A stretch of 64,000 nucleotides of DNA from Saprospiraceae bacterium UBA7687. GTDB taxonomy: Bacteria; Bacteroidota; Bacteroidia; Chitinophagales; Saprospiraceae. The stretch is taken from positions 2,001 to 66,000 of the forward strand of contig DLGT01000140.1 of the NCBI GenBank assembly GCA_002482845.1, in the 5' to 3' direction. The notes below the pieces were generated by a model. It saw nothing but the letters and a program-made list of their open reading frames with translations, did not search any database and was not told the origin of the DNA. Made by a program: the position numbers and the translations under genes. The first letter of the stretch is position 1, and each line of letters begins with the position of its first letter. Of the stretch, positions 26,605-35,148 are shown in pieces.

Positions 26605-27357
26605 ATGATAAAATTTAGAGTTTTAATATTAATGATTGTAACTATTCTGATTAGTTGCAACTCAGAAAAATCGAAAAACAATCTCCAAAAAGAGAATATA
26701 AATCAAACAAATATTGAATCGGATACTTTAAGAAAGTATTTAAAATCATTTAATCCAGAATTACCAACAATAGGACTTTTGATGTATAACGGAGTTTTGC
26801 AAAGCGAAGTAATTGCATCATCTGATGTTTTTGCAAAACCTACAGAAGCTGGGAAACAACTTTTTAACGTTATTTCAATAGCAGAAACTGAAAATCCAAT
26901 AACAACGGAAGAAGGAATGCATTTTGTTCCCGATTATACTTTTGAGAATTGTCCAAAACTTACCGCTCTTTTTGTACCAAGTGCATACGATATGTATGCT
27001 CAAGTCCGCAACGAAAAAATTGTAGATTTTATAAAAGAGAAGAATAAGGAAACTAAATATATTGTGAGCAATTGTGCAGGAGCGCAATTAATCGGAAAAT
27101 CAGGAATTGCGGACGGACACAAAATTGTTACTTGGATTGGCGGAGGAAAACAATTACAAAAGGATTATCCGAATTTAAAAGTGCAAAACGACAGCTTAGT
27201 AACTTTTATTGAGGACGGTAAATTTCTTTCTTCAAATGGGAATTTAGCGAGTTATATTTCTGCATTGAATTTAGTTGAAAAAATGACCAGCCCTGAACAT
27301 AGAAAATTTGTTGAAAGCTACCTATATCTAGACAGACTTCAAAATTGGAATGAATAA
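26605..27357 (+). CDS. DJ-1/PfpI-family lipoprotein
   Basis: 250 residues from ATG-26605. Lipoprotein signal (LILMIVTILISCNSEKSK, lipobox LISC) then a class-I glutamine amidotransferase-like alpha/beta fold of the DJ-1/PfpI superfamily: TIGLLMYNGVLQSEVIASSDVF, FVPDYTF and the nucleophile elbow YIVSNCAGAQLIGKSGIADG with Cys157, then GKFLSSNGNLASYISALNLVEKM. Cytosolic homologues are peptidases, chaperones or sugar-adduct hydrolases; a lipid-anchored version is uncommon and its substrate is unknown. Codon use is more AT-rich than flanking genes, and large gaps on both sides suggest an independent, possibly acquired unit. Confidence 0.85.
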   Translation: MIKFRVLILMIVTILISCNSEKSKNNLQKENINQTNIESDTLRKYLKSFNPELPTIGLLMYNGVLQSEVIASSDVFAKPTEAGKQLFNVISIAETENPITTEEGMHFVPDYTFENCPKLTALFVPSAYDMYAQVRNEKIVDFIKEKNKETKYIVSNCAGAQLIGKSGIADGHKIVTWIGGGKQLQKDYPNLKVQNDSLVTFIEDGKFLSSNGNLASYISALNLVEKMTSPEHRKFVESYLYLDRLQNWNE

Positions 27358-27553
27358 GCAATGTAAGCAACATTGTACAATTGTAATGCAGGCTAAAGTA
27401 CTAAATTGAATATGAACATATGGTTTATTGGATAGTGGAGTTTTTCTATTCATACACTATGTTTATTTATACCGTAGGTACCCATTATAAATTAAACGAA
27501 ATAACAAATGGAAGCAAAAAAAACAGAATGACGCGGTTAATGACATTGTAGAA

Positions 27554-28111
27554 ATGATGGTCAAGGTAATCGGAAATGGATCTAGAGAAATAGACACAAC
27601 AGAAGCAATTTCCAGCATTGCAAGACTAGCGGGAAGTTTTTTATTCAGGTCATTTGGGTTTAAGATAAATGATGCAAAACCTGGAACAGCTATTCTATCT
27701 GAAGAAGCAAATATAAAAGGACCACAACTAGTTAATATTACTTATGCCGTAATTCAAAATTTTGGAATACAAATTGACAATAATAAAATGTCCAATGGAA
27801 ATCAGAAATATGCAGAAAGCAATTTTGTAGACGTAATTGGTAAAATGCAAGTACCTGCTTTAGAAATAATGAAAAAAAATGGGTTAAACTATGAACAAAT
27901 GTCACAATGTGCTGCTATTGCAACTGCATTTATTATCCAACAAAGTAATAACATTATTCCTGAAGAAGGATTGGGAACAGCAATTTACCATTTTATTGAA
28001 GGTTCAAAAACAAATCCACCTGATTTCGATTACACAGGAAGGAATAAACTGGGGAAACAAGAAGTAGAGAAAAGTGTTGGTCAAGCAAAACCTTGGTGGA
28101 AAATATGGTAG
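27554..28111 (+). CDS. Unknown protein, possibly frameshifted at its 5' end
   Basis: A 185-residue soluble alpha-rich protein I do not recognise: IGNGSREIDTTEAISSIARLAGSFLFRSFGF, NITYAVIQNFGIQIDNNKM, YEQMSQCAAIATAFIIQQSNNIIPEEGLGTAIYHFIEG. It has no signal peptide or membrane helix. The start is doubtful. ATG-27508 lies 46 bp earlier in another frame; if one A is removed from the A8 run at 27516-27523, the two join as MEAKKQNDAVNDIVEMMVKV. Either the A-run carries an indel (sequencing or mutation), ribosomes slip there, or ATG-27554 is real. Confidence 0.65.
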   Translation: MMVKVIGNGSREIDTTEAISSIARLAGSFLFRSFGFKINDAKPGTAILSEEANIKGPQLVNITYAVIQNFGIQIDNNKMSNGNQKYAESNFVDVIGKMQVPALEIMKKNGLNYEQMSQCAAIATAFIIQQSNNIIPEEGLGTAIYHFIEGSKTNPPDFDYTGRNKLGKQEVEKSVGQAKPWWKIW

Positions 28112-28231
28112 AAATTACGACATATAAGAATTTTGCATTATTCATTCTGCCCAACAGACAACATGTCTCTCCTAGTGAGCAACCCGATTGTCGCAGTACC
28201 GTTAAAGCTGCACAAGTTATGCCACTGCGAT

Positions 28232-28246
28232 ACGATATTTTATAGA
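28232..28246 (+). repeat. ACGATATTTTATAGA motif, second copy
   Basis: Identical 15 bp to 13435-13449. Here it follows an inverted pair TCGCAGT (28184-28190) and ACTGCGA (28224-28230), so a hairpin directly precedes it; the other copy follows GCAACTTCGAG. Looks like the conserved tail of a dispersed palindromic element. Confidence 0.55.
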
Positions 28247-28297
28247 TTTTTAATTTATAAGTCTCTAAACCAATACATAACAACTGTAATCTTCCCA

Positions 28298-30454
28298 TCA
28301 ATCCTCTACATTTAAAAACGAAGAAGACTGCAATATCAACGAACTTCCAGATTTTAATTCTATTTTTTTGATCGTAGCATTGCTATTGAGAACAGGGAAA
28401 TGTGGTGCCAATGAAGGAATTATCACCTTACTTTCGGCTGAAGGGATGGCATTGTTGGACCAATTGGATGGGTTTTCCCAAGTGGTATTTACTGTTCCTG
28501 TCCATATCGAAGATGAGATGTCATCTTCAGGATTGATGAGATTATTGGCTTGATAATAAACCAAGACACCACTTTCATTTTGAGGAATGTTTTTTCCCCA
28601 AGGTAAGACATTCGTAGTGGGTAGATTATTTCCTGACGGTACACCATTCACTGCTTTTTGTCTTCCTACGCAAATCACACCTAAACCAGTTTTGTACACG
28701 CCAAATAATTCTATATTGTCACCACCTGCTTGGGTAATAGTATCCCAAACACCAACGACCAAAGATGAATATTTCGGTACTTTTAAATCTGCCCCATACA
28801 CCCGCACAAAATTATTCCAGCAACTTTTGCCACCATAAGCTGGTTTGACCATTTTTTGATAAGCATTGGCAGTTGTGATGGTCCTACGACCAGTCGCCAT
28901 GACGCAAAGATCTCCACTACTCGATACTTTGATATTATTTCTTGCCAATCTTGTGGTGTTGACATTTGGCCATCCACTATTGGGATTTGGCCATCCATCT
29001 AGGTTAGGATCAGGATGGAGCGAACCCAGACTGCCCGTTCCTTCCGCATATTCTGCCATGTAGGTGGAATTGGTCAGTACACCATCTTCTAAAGCTAATT
29101 TTCCCAACCATGTGATGTGAATATTACCACTTGTACCTGTAAATCCGTTTTGAAATCCATAGGTAGCAGGGTCGGAAGCAACGGTATTTCCTTCCCAAAA
29201 GTTTTCGACATTATTACCATGACATCTAGCGCCTACAGCTAGTCTATCATTGGCATAATCAATGGCTAAAGCATCGACATATTGATCTGGACTCGAGTTA
29301 ACATACATCCCTGAAGGTGTTATTTCATGGTATAATCTTGACCACCATTTTAGGGTGCCATCAGATGTCATACTGATCACAGCTGGCTCAAAATCTGGAT
29401 TGTTGTCTGGAAGTTTACTTTGGAAGTTAAGGCCAATATATAGATCATTATTTCTTTTGTCTACTACGATGGATGTACCACCATATACAGGGTTACTACC
29501 AGTCGAATAACCAGTATAACCAGGTGAAGTAGTAGTAGGGCTAGCTGGGTCACAAGGTCCATTAAATAAAATATCTAGGGGCCATTTGCCTTTTTTGGTA
29601 CCACCATTTCCATCAGCATAGATAAGGTTGTAATCTTCGCTACTCCATGATCTTAATTCACATCTTCCCCAAGTTTTTAAGACGATACCGCTGTGATTGA
29701 CATTAGCAATACCTTGTGGATGGGATGATGCAGGTGTCCCTCTCCATTCTGATCCACTTTCGAGCCAGTGACTACGCCAGTTTTCTACGACTGTCCTTTG
29801 ACCTACATCATTTAGACAATATACGGCGCTCCAATTGGGTCCATAATGTTCGCCCATAATAAAAAACGTTTTACCATCATTGGTTACATCCCACGGATGA
29901 TAATCTTTGATGCCAGATTGAGCAGGGACCGCATAATGCCAAACCAAAGCAGTAGGTGGACCATCTACAAAATTATTGTTTAGTTTAGCCAATAAATATC
30001 CACCATTATTGGCGTAAGGCGCAGCGGTATTACAGCTTATAAATAAATCGCCTGTAGCCGTGTGCGATGGCGTTGTAGTTTTGATAAATCTAACATCTTC
30101 TACAGCGCCACGGGGAAAATGTACCACTCGGAGTACAGACTGAAGGTCATCAGAAAGGTGTAAAATAAATCCATACCTATTGGTTCCTTGGGTATTTGGG
30201 ATCGTCCCTGTATAGGTTAGTTGTGTAGTAGGCACTCCAGCAGGAATCCATGTTAAACTATCTGTATATCCTGTTACTAAAAAGCTACCATCCGTAATTT
30301 GAGTGATATCATAGAATGTCTCTTTGCCCAAATTACCTGCATAAGTAACGATATTAGTTTGCGCTTTGATGGATGATAATGAAATGATAAAAGAAGAAAA
30401 GAGATATAAAAAAATGAATGTAAGTGATTTATAATAAGATGGTTTGGCAAACAT
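28298..30454 (-). CDS. Large secreted protein, probable beta-propeller, unknown function
   Basis: 718 residues with a signal peptide in the first 32 residues (FIFLYLFSSFIISLSSIKAQ). Repeated Trp/Gly-rich beta segments (FYDITQITDGSFLVTGYTDS, WDVTNDGKTFFIMGEHYGPNWSAVYCL, NNDLYIGLNFQSKLPDNNPDFEPAVISMTSDGTLKWWSRLYHEI) look like blades of a secreted beta-propeller reporter-type protein. The last 70 residues (WTGTVNTTWENPSNWSNNAIPSAESKVIIPS...) are a small beta domain found in many exported bacteroidete proteins. The usual T9SS tail is absent, and the protein ends abruptly in SSFLNVED, so a truncated C-terminus is possible. Single gene; partner unknown. Confidence 0.7.
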   Translation of the reverse strand: MFAKPSYYKSLTFIFLYLFSSFIISLSSIKAQTNIVTYAGNLGKETFYDITQITDGSFLVTGYTDSLTWIPAGVPTTQLTYTGTIPNTQGTNRYGFILHLSDDLQSVLRVVHFPRGAVEDVRFIKTTTPSHTATGDLFISCNTAAPYANNGGYLLAKLNNNFVDGPPTALVWHYAVPAQSGIKDYHPWDVTNDGKTFFIMGEHYGPNWSAVYCLNDVGQRTVVENWRSHWLESGSEWRGTPASSHPQGIANVNHSGIVLKTWGRCELRSWSSEDYNLIYADGNGGTKKGKWPLDILFNGPCDPASPTTTSPGYTGYSTGSNPVYGGTSIVVDKRNNDLYIGLNFQSKLPDNNPDFEPAVISMTSDGTLKWWSRLYHEITPSGMYVNSSPDQYVDALAIDYANDRLAVGARCHGNNVENFWEGNTVASDPATYGFQNGFTGTSGNIHITWLGKLALEDGVLTNSTYMAEYAEGTGSLGSLHPDPNLDGWPNPNSGWPNVNTTRLARNNIKVSSSGDLCVMATGRRTITTANAYQKMVKPAYGGKSCWNNFVRVYGADLKVPKYSSLVVGVWDTITQAGGDNIELFGVYKTGLGVICVGRQKAVNGVPSGNNLPTTNVLPWGKNIPQNESGVLVYYQANNLINPEDDISSSIWTGTVNTTWENPSNWSNNAIPSAESKVIIPSLAPHFPVLNSNATIKKIELKSGSSLILQSSSFLNVED

Positions 30455-30590
30455 AAAAATCTATTTGGGTTTTGAATTACTTTGATTAAACGATTATGAA
30501 AAGTAATACCCGAAATTATGGAATTGGAACAACCACATTGTTGATGCTTGCAGGACACATACTGTTATAAAGTAATGGATAAGAACCTTC

Positions 30591-31139
30591 TCACCCACAC
30601 TCATTCTTACAGCCCACCTTCTCATAAGAAAGCACATTGCCATAGCTATCCGTATGTATGTGGCAGCAATCTGTAAAAATGGTTTTTAGTTTTTGTCGAG
30701 CGCGTTGTACCCTTGACTTTGCAGCAGCGTAGGAGATATTTAGTTGGGCAGCTAGTTGGGTTTGAGAGAGACCATTGATATCAGTGAGTGTTAATGCTTC
30801 TTGATATTTCAGTGGAAGTTGTGCGATAAATGGCGTTATACAGCTTTCTAGTCCTTGTTCAGATGGTAGGTTAGACTCTATAATATCTGACTGGAGGTCA
30901 GCTACATCGTCCATGGATTTATGTTTTCGATAGTAATCAACAATTGTATTTCGGGTCAATTGGAAAATCCAAGCCTTCAGTTTTGATGAATCTTTGATGG
31001 TGTGTAAATGAAGGTGTATCTTTATAAAAACGTCTTGTAAAACATCTTTTGCGATAGCCTTATCTTTGACTTTACTCAGGATAAAGTGCTCTAGTTCTTG
31101 GTGGAACTGATGGTATAAGGTTTCGGTAATGGCTGACAT
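30591..31139 (-). CDS. sigZ: ECF-type RNA polymerase sigma factor SigZ
   Basis: 182 residues from ATG-31139 (an earlier in-frame ATG adds 18 residues). Sigma-70 region 2 is present (HQFHQELEHFILSKVKDKAIAKDVLQDVFIKIHLHLHTIKDSSKLKAWIFQLTRNTIVDYYR), and region 4 HTH is LPLKYQEALTLTDINGLSQTQLAAQLNISYAAAKSRVQRARQKL. The C-terminal extension FTDCCHIHTDSYGNVLSYEKVGCKNECG contains four cysteines and a histidine, as in the SigZ family, and may bind a metal or sense thiol state. No anti-sigma gene is adjacent. The divergent CC-doublet cysteine protein 0.75 kb away is the nearest plausible functional partner. Confidence 0.9.
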   Translation of the reverse strand: MSAITETLYHQFHQELEHFILSKVKDKAIAKDVLQDVFIKIHLHLHTIKDSSKLKAWIFQLTRNTIVDYYRKHKSMDDVADLQSDIIESNLPSEQGLESCITPFIAQLPLKYQEALTLTDINGLSQTQLAAQLNISYAAAKSRVQRARQKLKTIFTDCCHIHTDSYGNVLSYEKVGCKNECG

Positions 31140-31229
31140 ATCTGCTTTTTGTATAGTATATGACGCAATAATAAGGTTTTGGATGCAAAACACAAAATTT
31201 AGACTCGTACAAGGGCAATCATAATTTAA

Positions 31230-31616
31230 CTAAAAGATTACACCATTTACTGTCAGCATTGTTATTGTAAATAGAGCAAACGAAAATACAAAGTACCCAA
31301 ATGCAATAAGCCTACCTCTCTTTAAGTTTGTCTCTTTTCTCTGTTGTCTTAAAATTTTTGACTTAGGAAAAACAAAGTATAATGTTAAATAAAAAGGTAA
31401 ACTAATTATGCTAAATATTAAATATCGCAAAAATTTAGGGTATTGAGAAATATTTTCAAAATGATTCCATCCAAAACCAGCTGCTAAAGTCATGTAATGA
31501 AAAATCAAAATCATTAAAAAAGCACTAAGTGTCATGAAATAAGCGATATCAGCCGTATTCCCTTTATTATAGTAACTATACAAATAGACCAATAATTTAA
31601 GTATTAAATTCCTCAT
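31230..31616 (-). CDS. Small multi-pass membrane protein, unknown
   Basis: 128 residues with three predicted membrane helices: ADIAYFMTLSAFLMILIFHYMTLAAGF, FLRYLIFSIISLPFYLTLYFVFP and RLIAFGYFVFSFALFTITMLTVNGVIF, and a basic loop KSKILRQQRKETNLKRGR placing that loop inside the cell. I recognise no family. It is upstream of sigZ on the same strand with a 90-bp gap to the sigZ start, so they may share a transcript, with the protein possibly linked to sigma-factor control. That link is inference only. Confidence 0.65.
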   Translation of the reverse strand: MRNLILKLLVYLYSYYNKGNTADIAYFMTLSAFLMILIFHYMTLAAGFGWNHFENISQYPKFLRYLIFSIISLPFYLTLYFVFPKSKILRQQRKETNLKRGRLIAFGYFVFSFALFTITMLTVNGVIF

Positions 31617-31754
31617 TTGTTAATGCATAGTGTTAATTTCAGTGAAAGAAATCGAGTGGAGGTTTCCATCTTCATCGTTTTATTATTTAAAGGCGCCACA
31701 ATAGTATGGTTTTAGAAGGAAAAATACGAAAGAAAAGGTTAGATTTATTTTATC

Positions 31755-31818
31755 ATCAACACATTAACCCATCAACCCATCAACCCATTAACCCATCAAC
31801 ACATTAACTCATTGACCC
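31755..31818. repeat. Eight tandem octamers of type ATYAACMC
   Basis: Units ATCAACAC, ATTAACCC, ATCAACCC, ATCAACCC, ATTAACCC, ATCAACAC, ATTAACTC, ATTGACCC in direct succession, about 75 bp upstream of the cysteine-rich gene. A low-complexity tract that could vary in unit number and thereby affect spacing of promoter elements. Confidence 0.85.
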
Positions 31819-31891
31819 ACTTTTGCATCTTTTTTTCACATCAACGTCTATTCCTTACAAACGATGTTGTTTGGATTTAAAATATAGCATA

Positions 31892-32197
31892 ATGTTAAAG
31901 AAAAATTTGTTATTGATTTTCGGATTATTGGGTTTGGTATCTTTGATGGCAGAGAGTGGTCCTAAAAAAAGCAATTTATTATCTATGTTGGGATTAAATG
32001 AAAATACTTCTTGCTGTGATGTAACTGTTTGTTGTCAAGGTGCTGATACTAGTTGTTGTGACTTGAGCACATGTTGTACAACTTCTAGTAATTGCTGTGC
32101 GCCTACAACAAGTTGTTGTAAATCAGATGCAACAGACCAATCCAACACTGCGGCTACTGAGGGCAAAGTAAGTCATTGCAGCACGCAGTGTAAGTAG
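31892..32197 (+). CDS. CC-doublet cysteine-rich exported small protein
   Basis: 101 residues from ATG-31892. N-terminal hydrophobic segment (LKKNLLLIFGLLGLVSLMAESG) resembling a signal peptide or anchor, then six Cys-Cys pairs at residues 41-42, 47-48, 55-56, 61-62, 68-69 and 75-76 (spacings 6, 8, 6, 7, 7), then HCSTQC. Fourteen cysteines in 101 residues fit a soft-metal or thiol-binding role (Cu, Hg, As, Zn). The motif style resembles the SCCGAGGCS start of ArsM in this window, but no homologue family is known to me. A terminator follows at 32231-32274. The nearest gene with cysteine clustering is sigZ. The longer ORF (ATG-31823) overlaps the octamer tract and is less likely. Confidence 0.75.
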   Translation: MLKKNLLLIFGLLGLVSLMAESGPKKSNLLSMLGLNENTSCCDVTVCCQGADTSCCDLSTCCTTSSNCCAPTTSCCKSDATDQSNTAATEGKVSHCSTQCK

Positions 32198-32230
32198 TTC
32201 ATCATTTAGACTCAAATGTACTGCAAAGAG

Positions 32231-32274
32231 AAGGGTAGTCAGGTTTAGATCTGATTGCCCTTTCTTTTTATTTT
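32231..32274 (+). terminator. Rho-independent terminator of the CC-doublet gene
   Basis: Stem GGGTAGTCAG (32233-32242) and CTGATTGCCC (32251-32260), ten pairs with two G-U, 8-nt loop, followed by TTTCTTTTTATTTT. Confidence 0.8.
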
Positions 32275-32439
32275 AACAGAATGACAAAAACATAATAAGC
32301 TGGAATCACCATTTATAAATATAATAAACACGATGTGAATATCTAAAAGTTTGTCATTTCAAAAGTATTATTTAAATTGCATCCGTTTTCAAATTCATTC
32401 TGAAAGATACATTATTTTAACTTTAGAAATTCAAACCAA

Positions 32440-33915
32440 ATGATGAAATTGACAAAAAGAATTATTTTACTGTGGGCAATCATTACCACTCCATTTTTCT
32501 CATTAGCTCAATTACCTTGCGGGACTGAAGACCCAATATCTACCATAAGATTTTCACCTGATGCTTTAGCTGAAGAGTGGCAAAACTTGAACAGCGGTAC
32601 TCGTCAATTACCAAGAAAGTTTATGGTAGCGGCACATATTATTCGTAGTAATGCTGGAACATCGGGTATAAGCAGTGCAGCCGTCATTGAAGCTATCAAA
32701 ACAATGAATGAACACTATGAACTTGCAAAAATTGAGTTTGAGTTGTGTGGTGACATAAGATACATAGATGATAATACGTACCTAGAGACAACAAATTCAG
32801 AATCAAGTGGTCTTGTGACAAAGTACAATGTAGCAAATGTCATAAATATTTACTTTATTCCTAAAGTTTTAAGTAGTACAGGCGCACAGCTTTGTGGAAA
32901 TGCCACTTTACCGAGCGGAAATATAAATCTGCGACGAATTTTTATGGCAAATTCATGTGCTGTAAATGGGTCAACATTGTCTCATGAAATGGGTCATTTT
33001 TTCGGACTACTGCATACGCATTCTACAACAGATGGCATAGAATATGTAGAACGAATCAATTGTCACAATCGAGGTGATGGCTTTTGCGATACACCCGCAG
33101 ATCCTGAGCTAGATGGAGACAATGTTGAAAATTGTGTTTATATAGGTAATGCAAAGGATCCACAGGGAGTCAGGTATATGCCTGATCCTTCTAATTTTAT
33201 GAGTTATGCGCCAAAATCATGTAGGTATAATTTTACTTCTGAGCAAATAGCCTTCCTCAGCTTGGTGGCAAACAGTAATAATGATTACATATATGAGTCA
33301 TGCGATATAGGAGACATTTTGTTGTCAAGCAATGCGTCTGAAGAAATACTATTGGAAGATTTCTCTACCTTCGACATTCCTTTTTCTGTTGATGGCAATC
33401 AATTCGAAAAAGCCCAAGAAGTTAGTTATGAAGTGACTGTTCTTAATAGCCATTCAAACATAGAAAAAGTTATAAAGTCAGGTGTCTTTTTCATCGCTGA
33501 AGGAACAACAAAACAAGATCAAAAATTCAGTTTCGATGTATCCAATGATATCATAAATGCAAGTACCATTACTATCAAAATTGATTCAAAAAATCTAGTA
33601 GCTGAAATCAACGAAAAGAATAACAATTTAACGTATTACTTAAGGCATGACTATACTATAAATAGATCATCATTTCTATTTCCGAATCCCACAAATGACG
33701 TGCTTACATTTTATATCAGTAATAACAAAAAAAGTAAACTAACAACAAGCGTTGTTGATCTCAGTGGTAAATTAGTGATGCAAACCACCATTGACAAAAA
33801 AGATAAGAGCCATATGTCCACAATTAATGTTTCAGAATTGAGTCAAGGCATGTACTTCCTTATCATAGAACTTGATAGCAAGACGAAAGATGTTTTGAAA
33901 TTTGTAAAACTTTAG
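32440..33915 (+). CDS. Secreted zinc metalloprotease with T9SS C-terminal domain
   Basis: 491 residues. Signal peptide (RIILLWAIITTPFFSLAQ), then a catalytic domain of the M43 (pappalysin) type with the metzincin motif H182-EMGHFFGLLH-192 and the downstream met-turn NFMSYAPKSC; Glu183 is the base. A CARDB-like beta domain (residues 290-400, VDGNQFEKAQEVSYEVTVLNSHSNIEKV) and a C-terminal T9SS type-A sorting domain (FPNPTNDVLTFYISNNKKSKLTTSVVDLSGKLVMQTTI... FVKL) follow. It is predicted to be exported through the Por machinery and attached to, or released from, the surface. The stop at 33913-33915 is followed in the same frame by a 97-codon ORF. Confidence 0.92.
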   Translation: MMKLTKRIILLWAIITTPFFSLAQLPCGTEDPISTIRFSPDALAEEWQNLNSGTRQLPRKFMVAAHIIRSNAGTSGISSAAVIEAIKTMNEHYELAKIEFELCGDIRYIDDNTYLETTNSESSGLVTKYNVANVINIYFIPKVLSSTGAQLCGNATLPSGNINLRRIFMANSCAVNGSTLSHEMGHFFGLLHTHSTTDGIEYVERINCHNRGDGFCDTPADPELDGDNVENCVYIGNAKDPQGVRYMPDPSNFMSYAPKSCRYNFTSEQIAFLSLVANSNNDYIYESCDIGDILLSSNASEEILLEDFSTFDIPFSVDGNQFEKAQEVSYEVTVLNSHSNIEKVIKSGVFFIAEGTTKQDQKFSFDVSNDIINASTITIKIDSKNLVAEINEKNNNLTYYLRHDYTINRSSFLFPNPTNDVLTFYISNNKKSKLTTSVVDLSGKLVMQTTIDKKDKSHMSTINVSELSQGMYFLIIELDSKTKDVLKFVKL

Positions 33916-33918
33916 GTA

Positions 33919-34209
33919 GTGTATTTTGGTGAAAGTGATGACAATGATTTTGGGAAACCAGGTGATATATATAGATCTGTAGGTTTTATTATTTTACATG
34001 GAACTTCACATAATGCAGGATTCAAACATGATTCGCCACCCTTAGGTGAAGGATACTGTGCAGATGCACCAGTAATTCAAGGAAGGTTACGTTGTCCTAG
34101 TTCAGATTGTTCGTTAAGAACATTTGAGAAAATAATAATTGACACGAAAAAAGATTATAATTATATGATAATTCAAACAAATGAACGATATGGGTATGGT
34201 CGGAATTAA
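33919..34209 (+). CDS. Short ORF of doubtful status following the metalloprotease
   Basis: In the same frame as the metalloprotease, separated by one TAG (33913-33915) and a GTA codon; its first start-type codon is GTG-33919. The translated 96 residues (GKPGDIYRSVGFIILHGTSHNAGFKHDSPP... KIIIDTKKDYNYMIIQTNERYGYGRN) have a plausible mixed composition with two Cys and several Gly but no signal peptide, and I recognise no family. It overlaps the start of the lipoprotein gene by 29 bp. It could be a broken C-terminal fragment of a lost gene. Confidence 0.35.
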   Translation: MYFGESDDNDFGKPGDIYRSVGFIILHGTSHNAGFKHDSPPLGEGYCADAPVIQGRLRCPSSDCSLRTFEKIIIDTKKDYNYMIIQTNERYGYGRN

Positions 34210-34768
34210 ATTTGAAAATAGTATTTTTTTAATTTTGGTATTGGCGGCGTTAGGTTGTAATCGAGATCAGGATAAAAATTATTATTGTACTTATGAATCT
34301 GCGTTTCACCCTTACATATTGAAAACAGATTTTGATACTACAAACTGCAGATTCAACTGGGTTAGTGATTTTGAGGGAGAAACAGTAATTAATTCTGACT
34401 ATTGCCCAAATCAAATCATTCAGAAATTTTTTTGGGGTCCAAGACAACCACCAAAGAATCACAATGATTGGTCATTTAAGCCTTTTTCAAACTATCAGTA
34501 TGATATTGATTTTGTAAGAAATAGGATGGATGAAAAGTATAGAGAAGACCCTATATATTTTGTTAAATTTGATTATTATAATGGCAAAAAATTTATTTCT
34601 ACCGCATATGAGACTAGAAAACTAGGTATTACTTTTGAATCAAATTATTTTTGTGACTCTCTAGTTTTTGTTGTTCAAACTGTATTTAGAAACCAATATG
34701 ACACTTCCATGATTGATATGCATTACCATAGTAAACTCCTACAAAACTCTATTATAGACATAAAGTAA
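34181..34768 (+). CDS. Lipoprotein of unknown function
   Basis: About 190 residues. Short n-region, hydrophobic helix (SIFLILVLAALGC) with lipobox LGC and then NRDQDKNYYCTYESAFHPYILKTDFDTTNCRFNWVSDFEGE. Two cysteine pairs in the mature part suggest disulfides. Three in-frame ATGs (34181, 34190, 34196) precede the signal; the choice cannot be settled here. The start overlaps the doubtful ORF before it, so translational coupling is possible. No family recognised. Confidence 0.7.
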   Translation: MNDMGMVGIKFENSIFLILVLAALGCNRDQDKNYYCTYESAFHPYILKTDFDTTNCRFNWVSDFEGETVINSDYCPNQIIQKFFWGPRQPPKNHNDWSFKPFSNYQYDIDFVRNRMDEKYREDPIYFVKFDYYNGKKFISTAYETRKLGITFESNYFCDSLVFVVQTVFRNQYDTSMIDMHYHSKLLQNSIIDIK

Positions 34769-34955
34769 TGGCATCACACAAACAGACCTAGGTAACACCG
34801 ATATAGGCCCTTGCAGGCGCGAGTTTGCAACTCGTACCCCCTGCAGCATATCATCTGGCCAATGTCCTTGATCCACCATTCGTCCTACTCAACAAAGTAT
34901 CCTTCAGAGAAGGTCTAAAAATTTCAGCTGCCAATAGCCTACCTGGCTACACCCC

Positions 34956-34981
34956 GATGGTCGAAGTCTGTGACTTCGATC
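34956..34981. repeat. Covarying palindrome, copy B
   Basis: Arms GGTCGAAGTC and GACTTCGATC around TGT (10 pairs, one G-U). Reverse-complement homologue at 13554-13579; the two differences form a compensated base pair. Confidence 0.7.
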
Positions 34982-35101
34982 CAATGTAACAAGTATTTAT
35001 AATTAGTGAGTCGGTGATCTATAAAAAAATGTAACCCATATTAGCGCAAGTTTGTTACTTTTGCCTTTGACCTACCATCTTTCAACGATATTTTTACTAA
35101 T

Positions 35102-35142
35102 TTCCCTGCTATTCCTAAATTTTAAATTCGAATAGCAGGGAA
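35102..35142. terminator. Strong 13-bp stem-loop, probable terminator
   Basis: TTCCCTGCTATTC (35102-35114) and its perfect complement (35130-35142) with a 15-nt AT-rich loop. It sits just 3' of the antisense T9SS relic, as its likely transcript end, although the U-run on the minus strand is weak (TTAGTAAAAATAT). Confidence 0.6.
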
Positions 35143-35148
35143 TTATAT

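Larger units (their letters stand above)
34769..35148. other. Intergenic region with palindromes
   Basis: About 380 bp without a credible gene. Includes a CGAGTT-TGC-AACTCG hairpin (34811-34825), the covarying palindrome copy B (34956-34981) and a 13-bp stem at 35102-35142. Confidence 0.6.
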
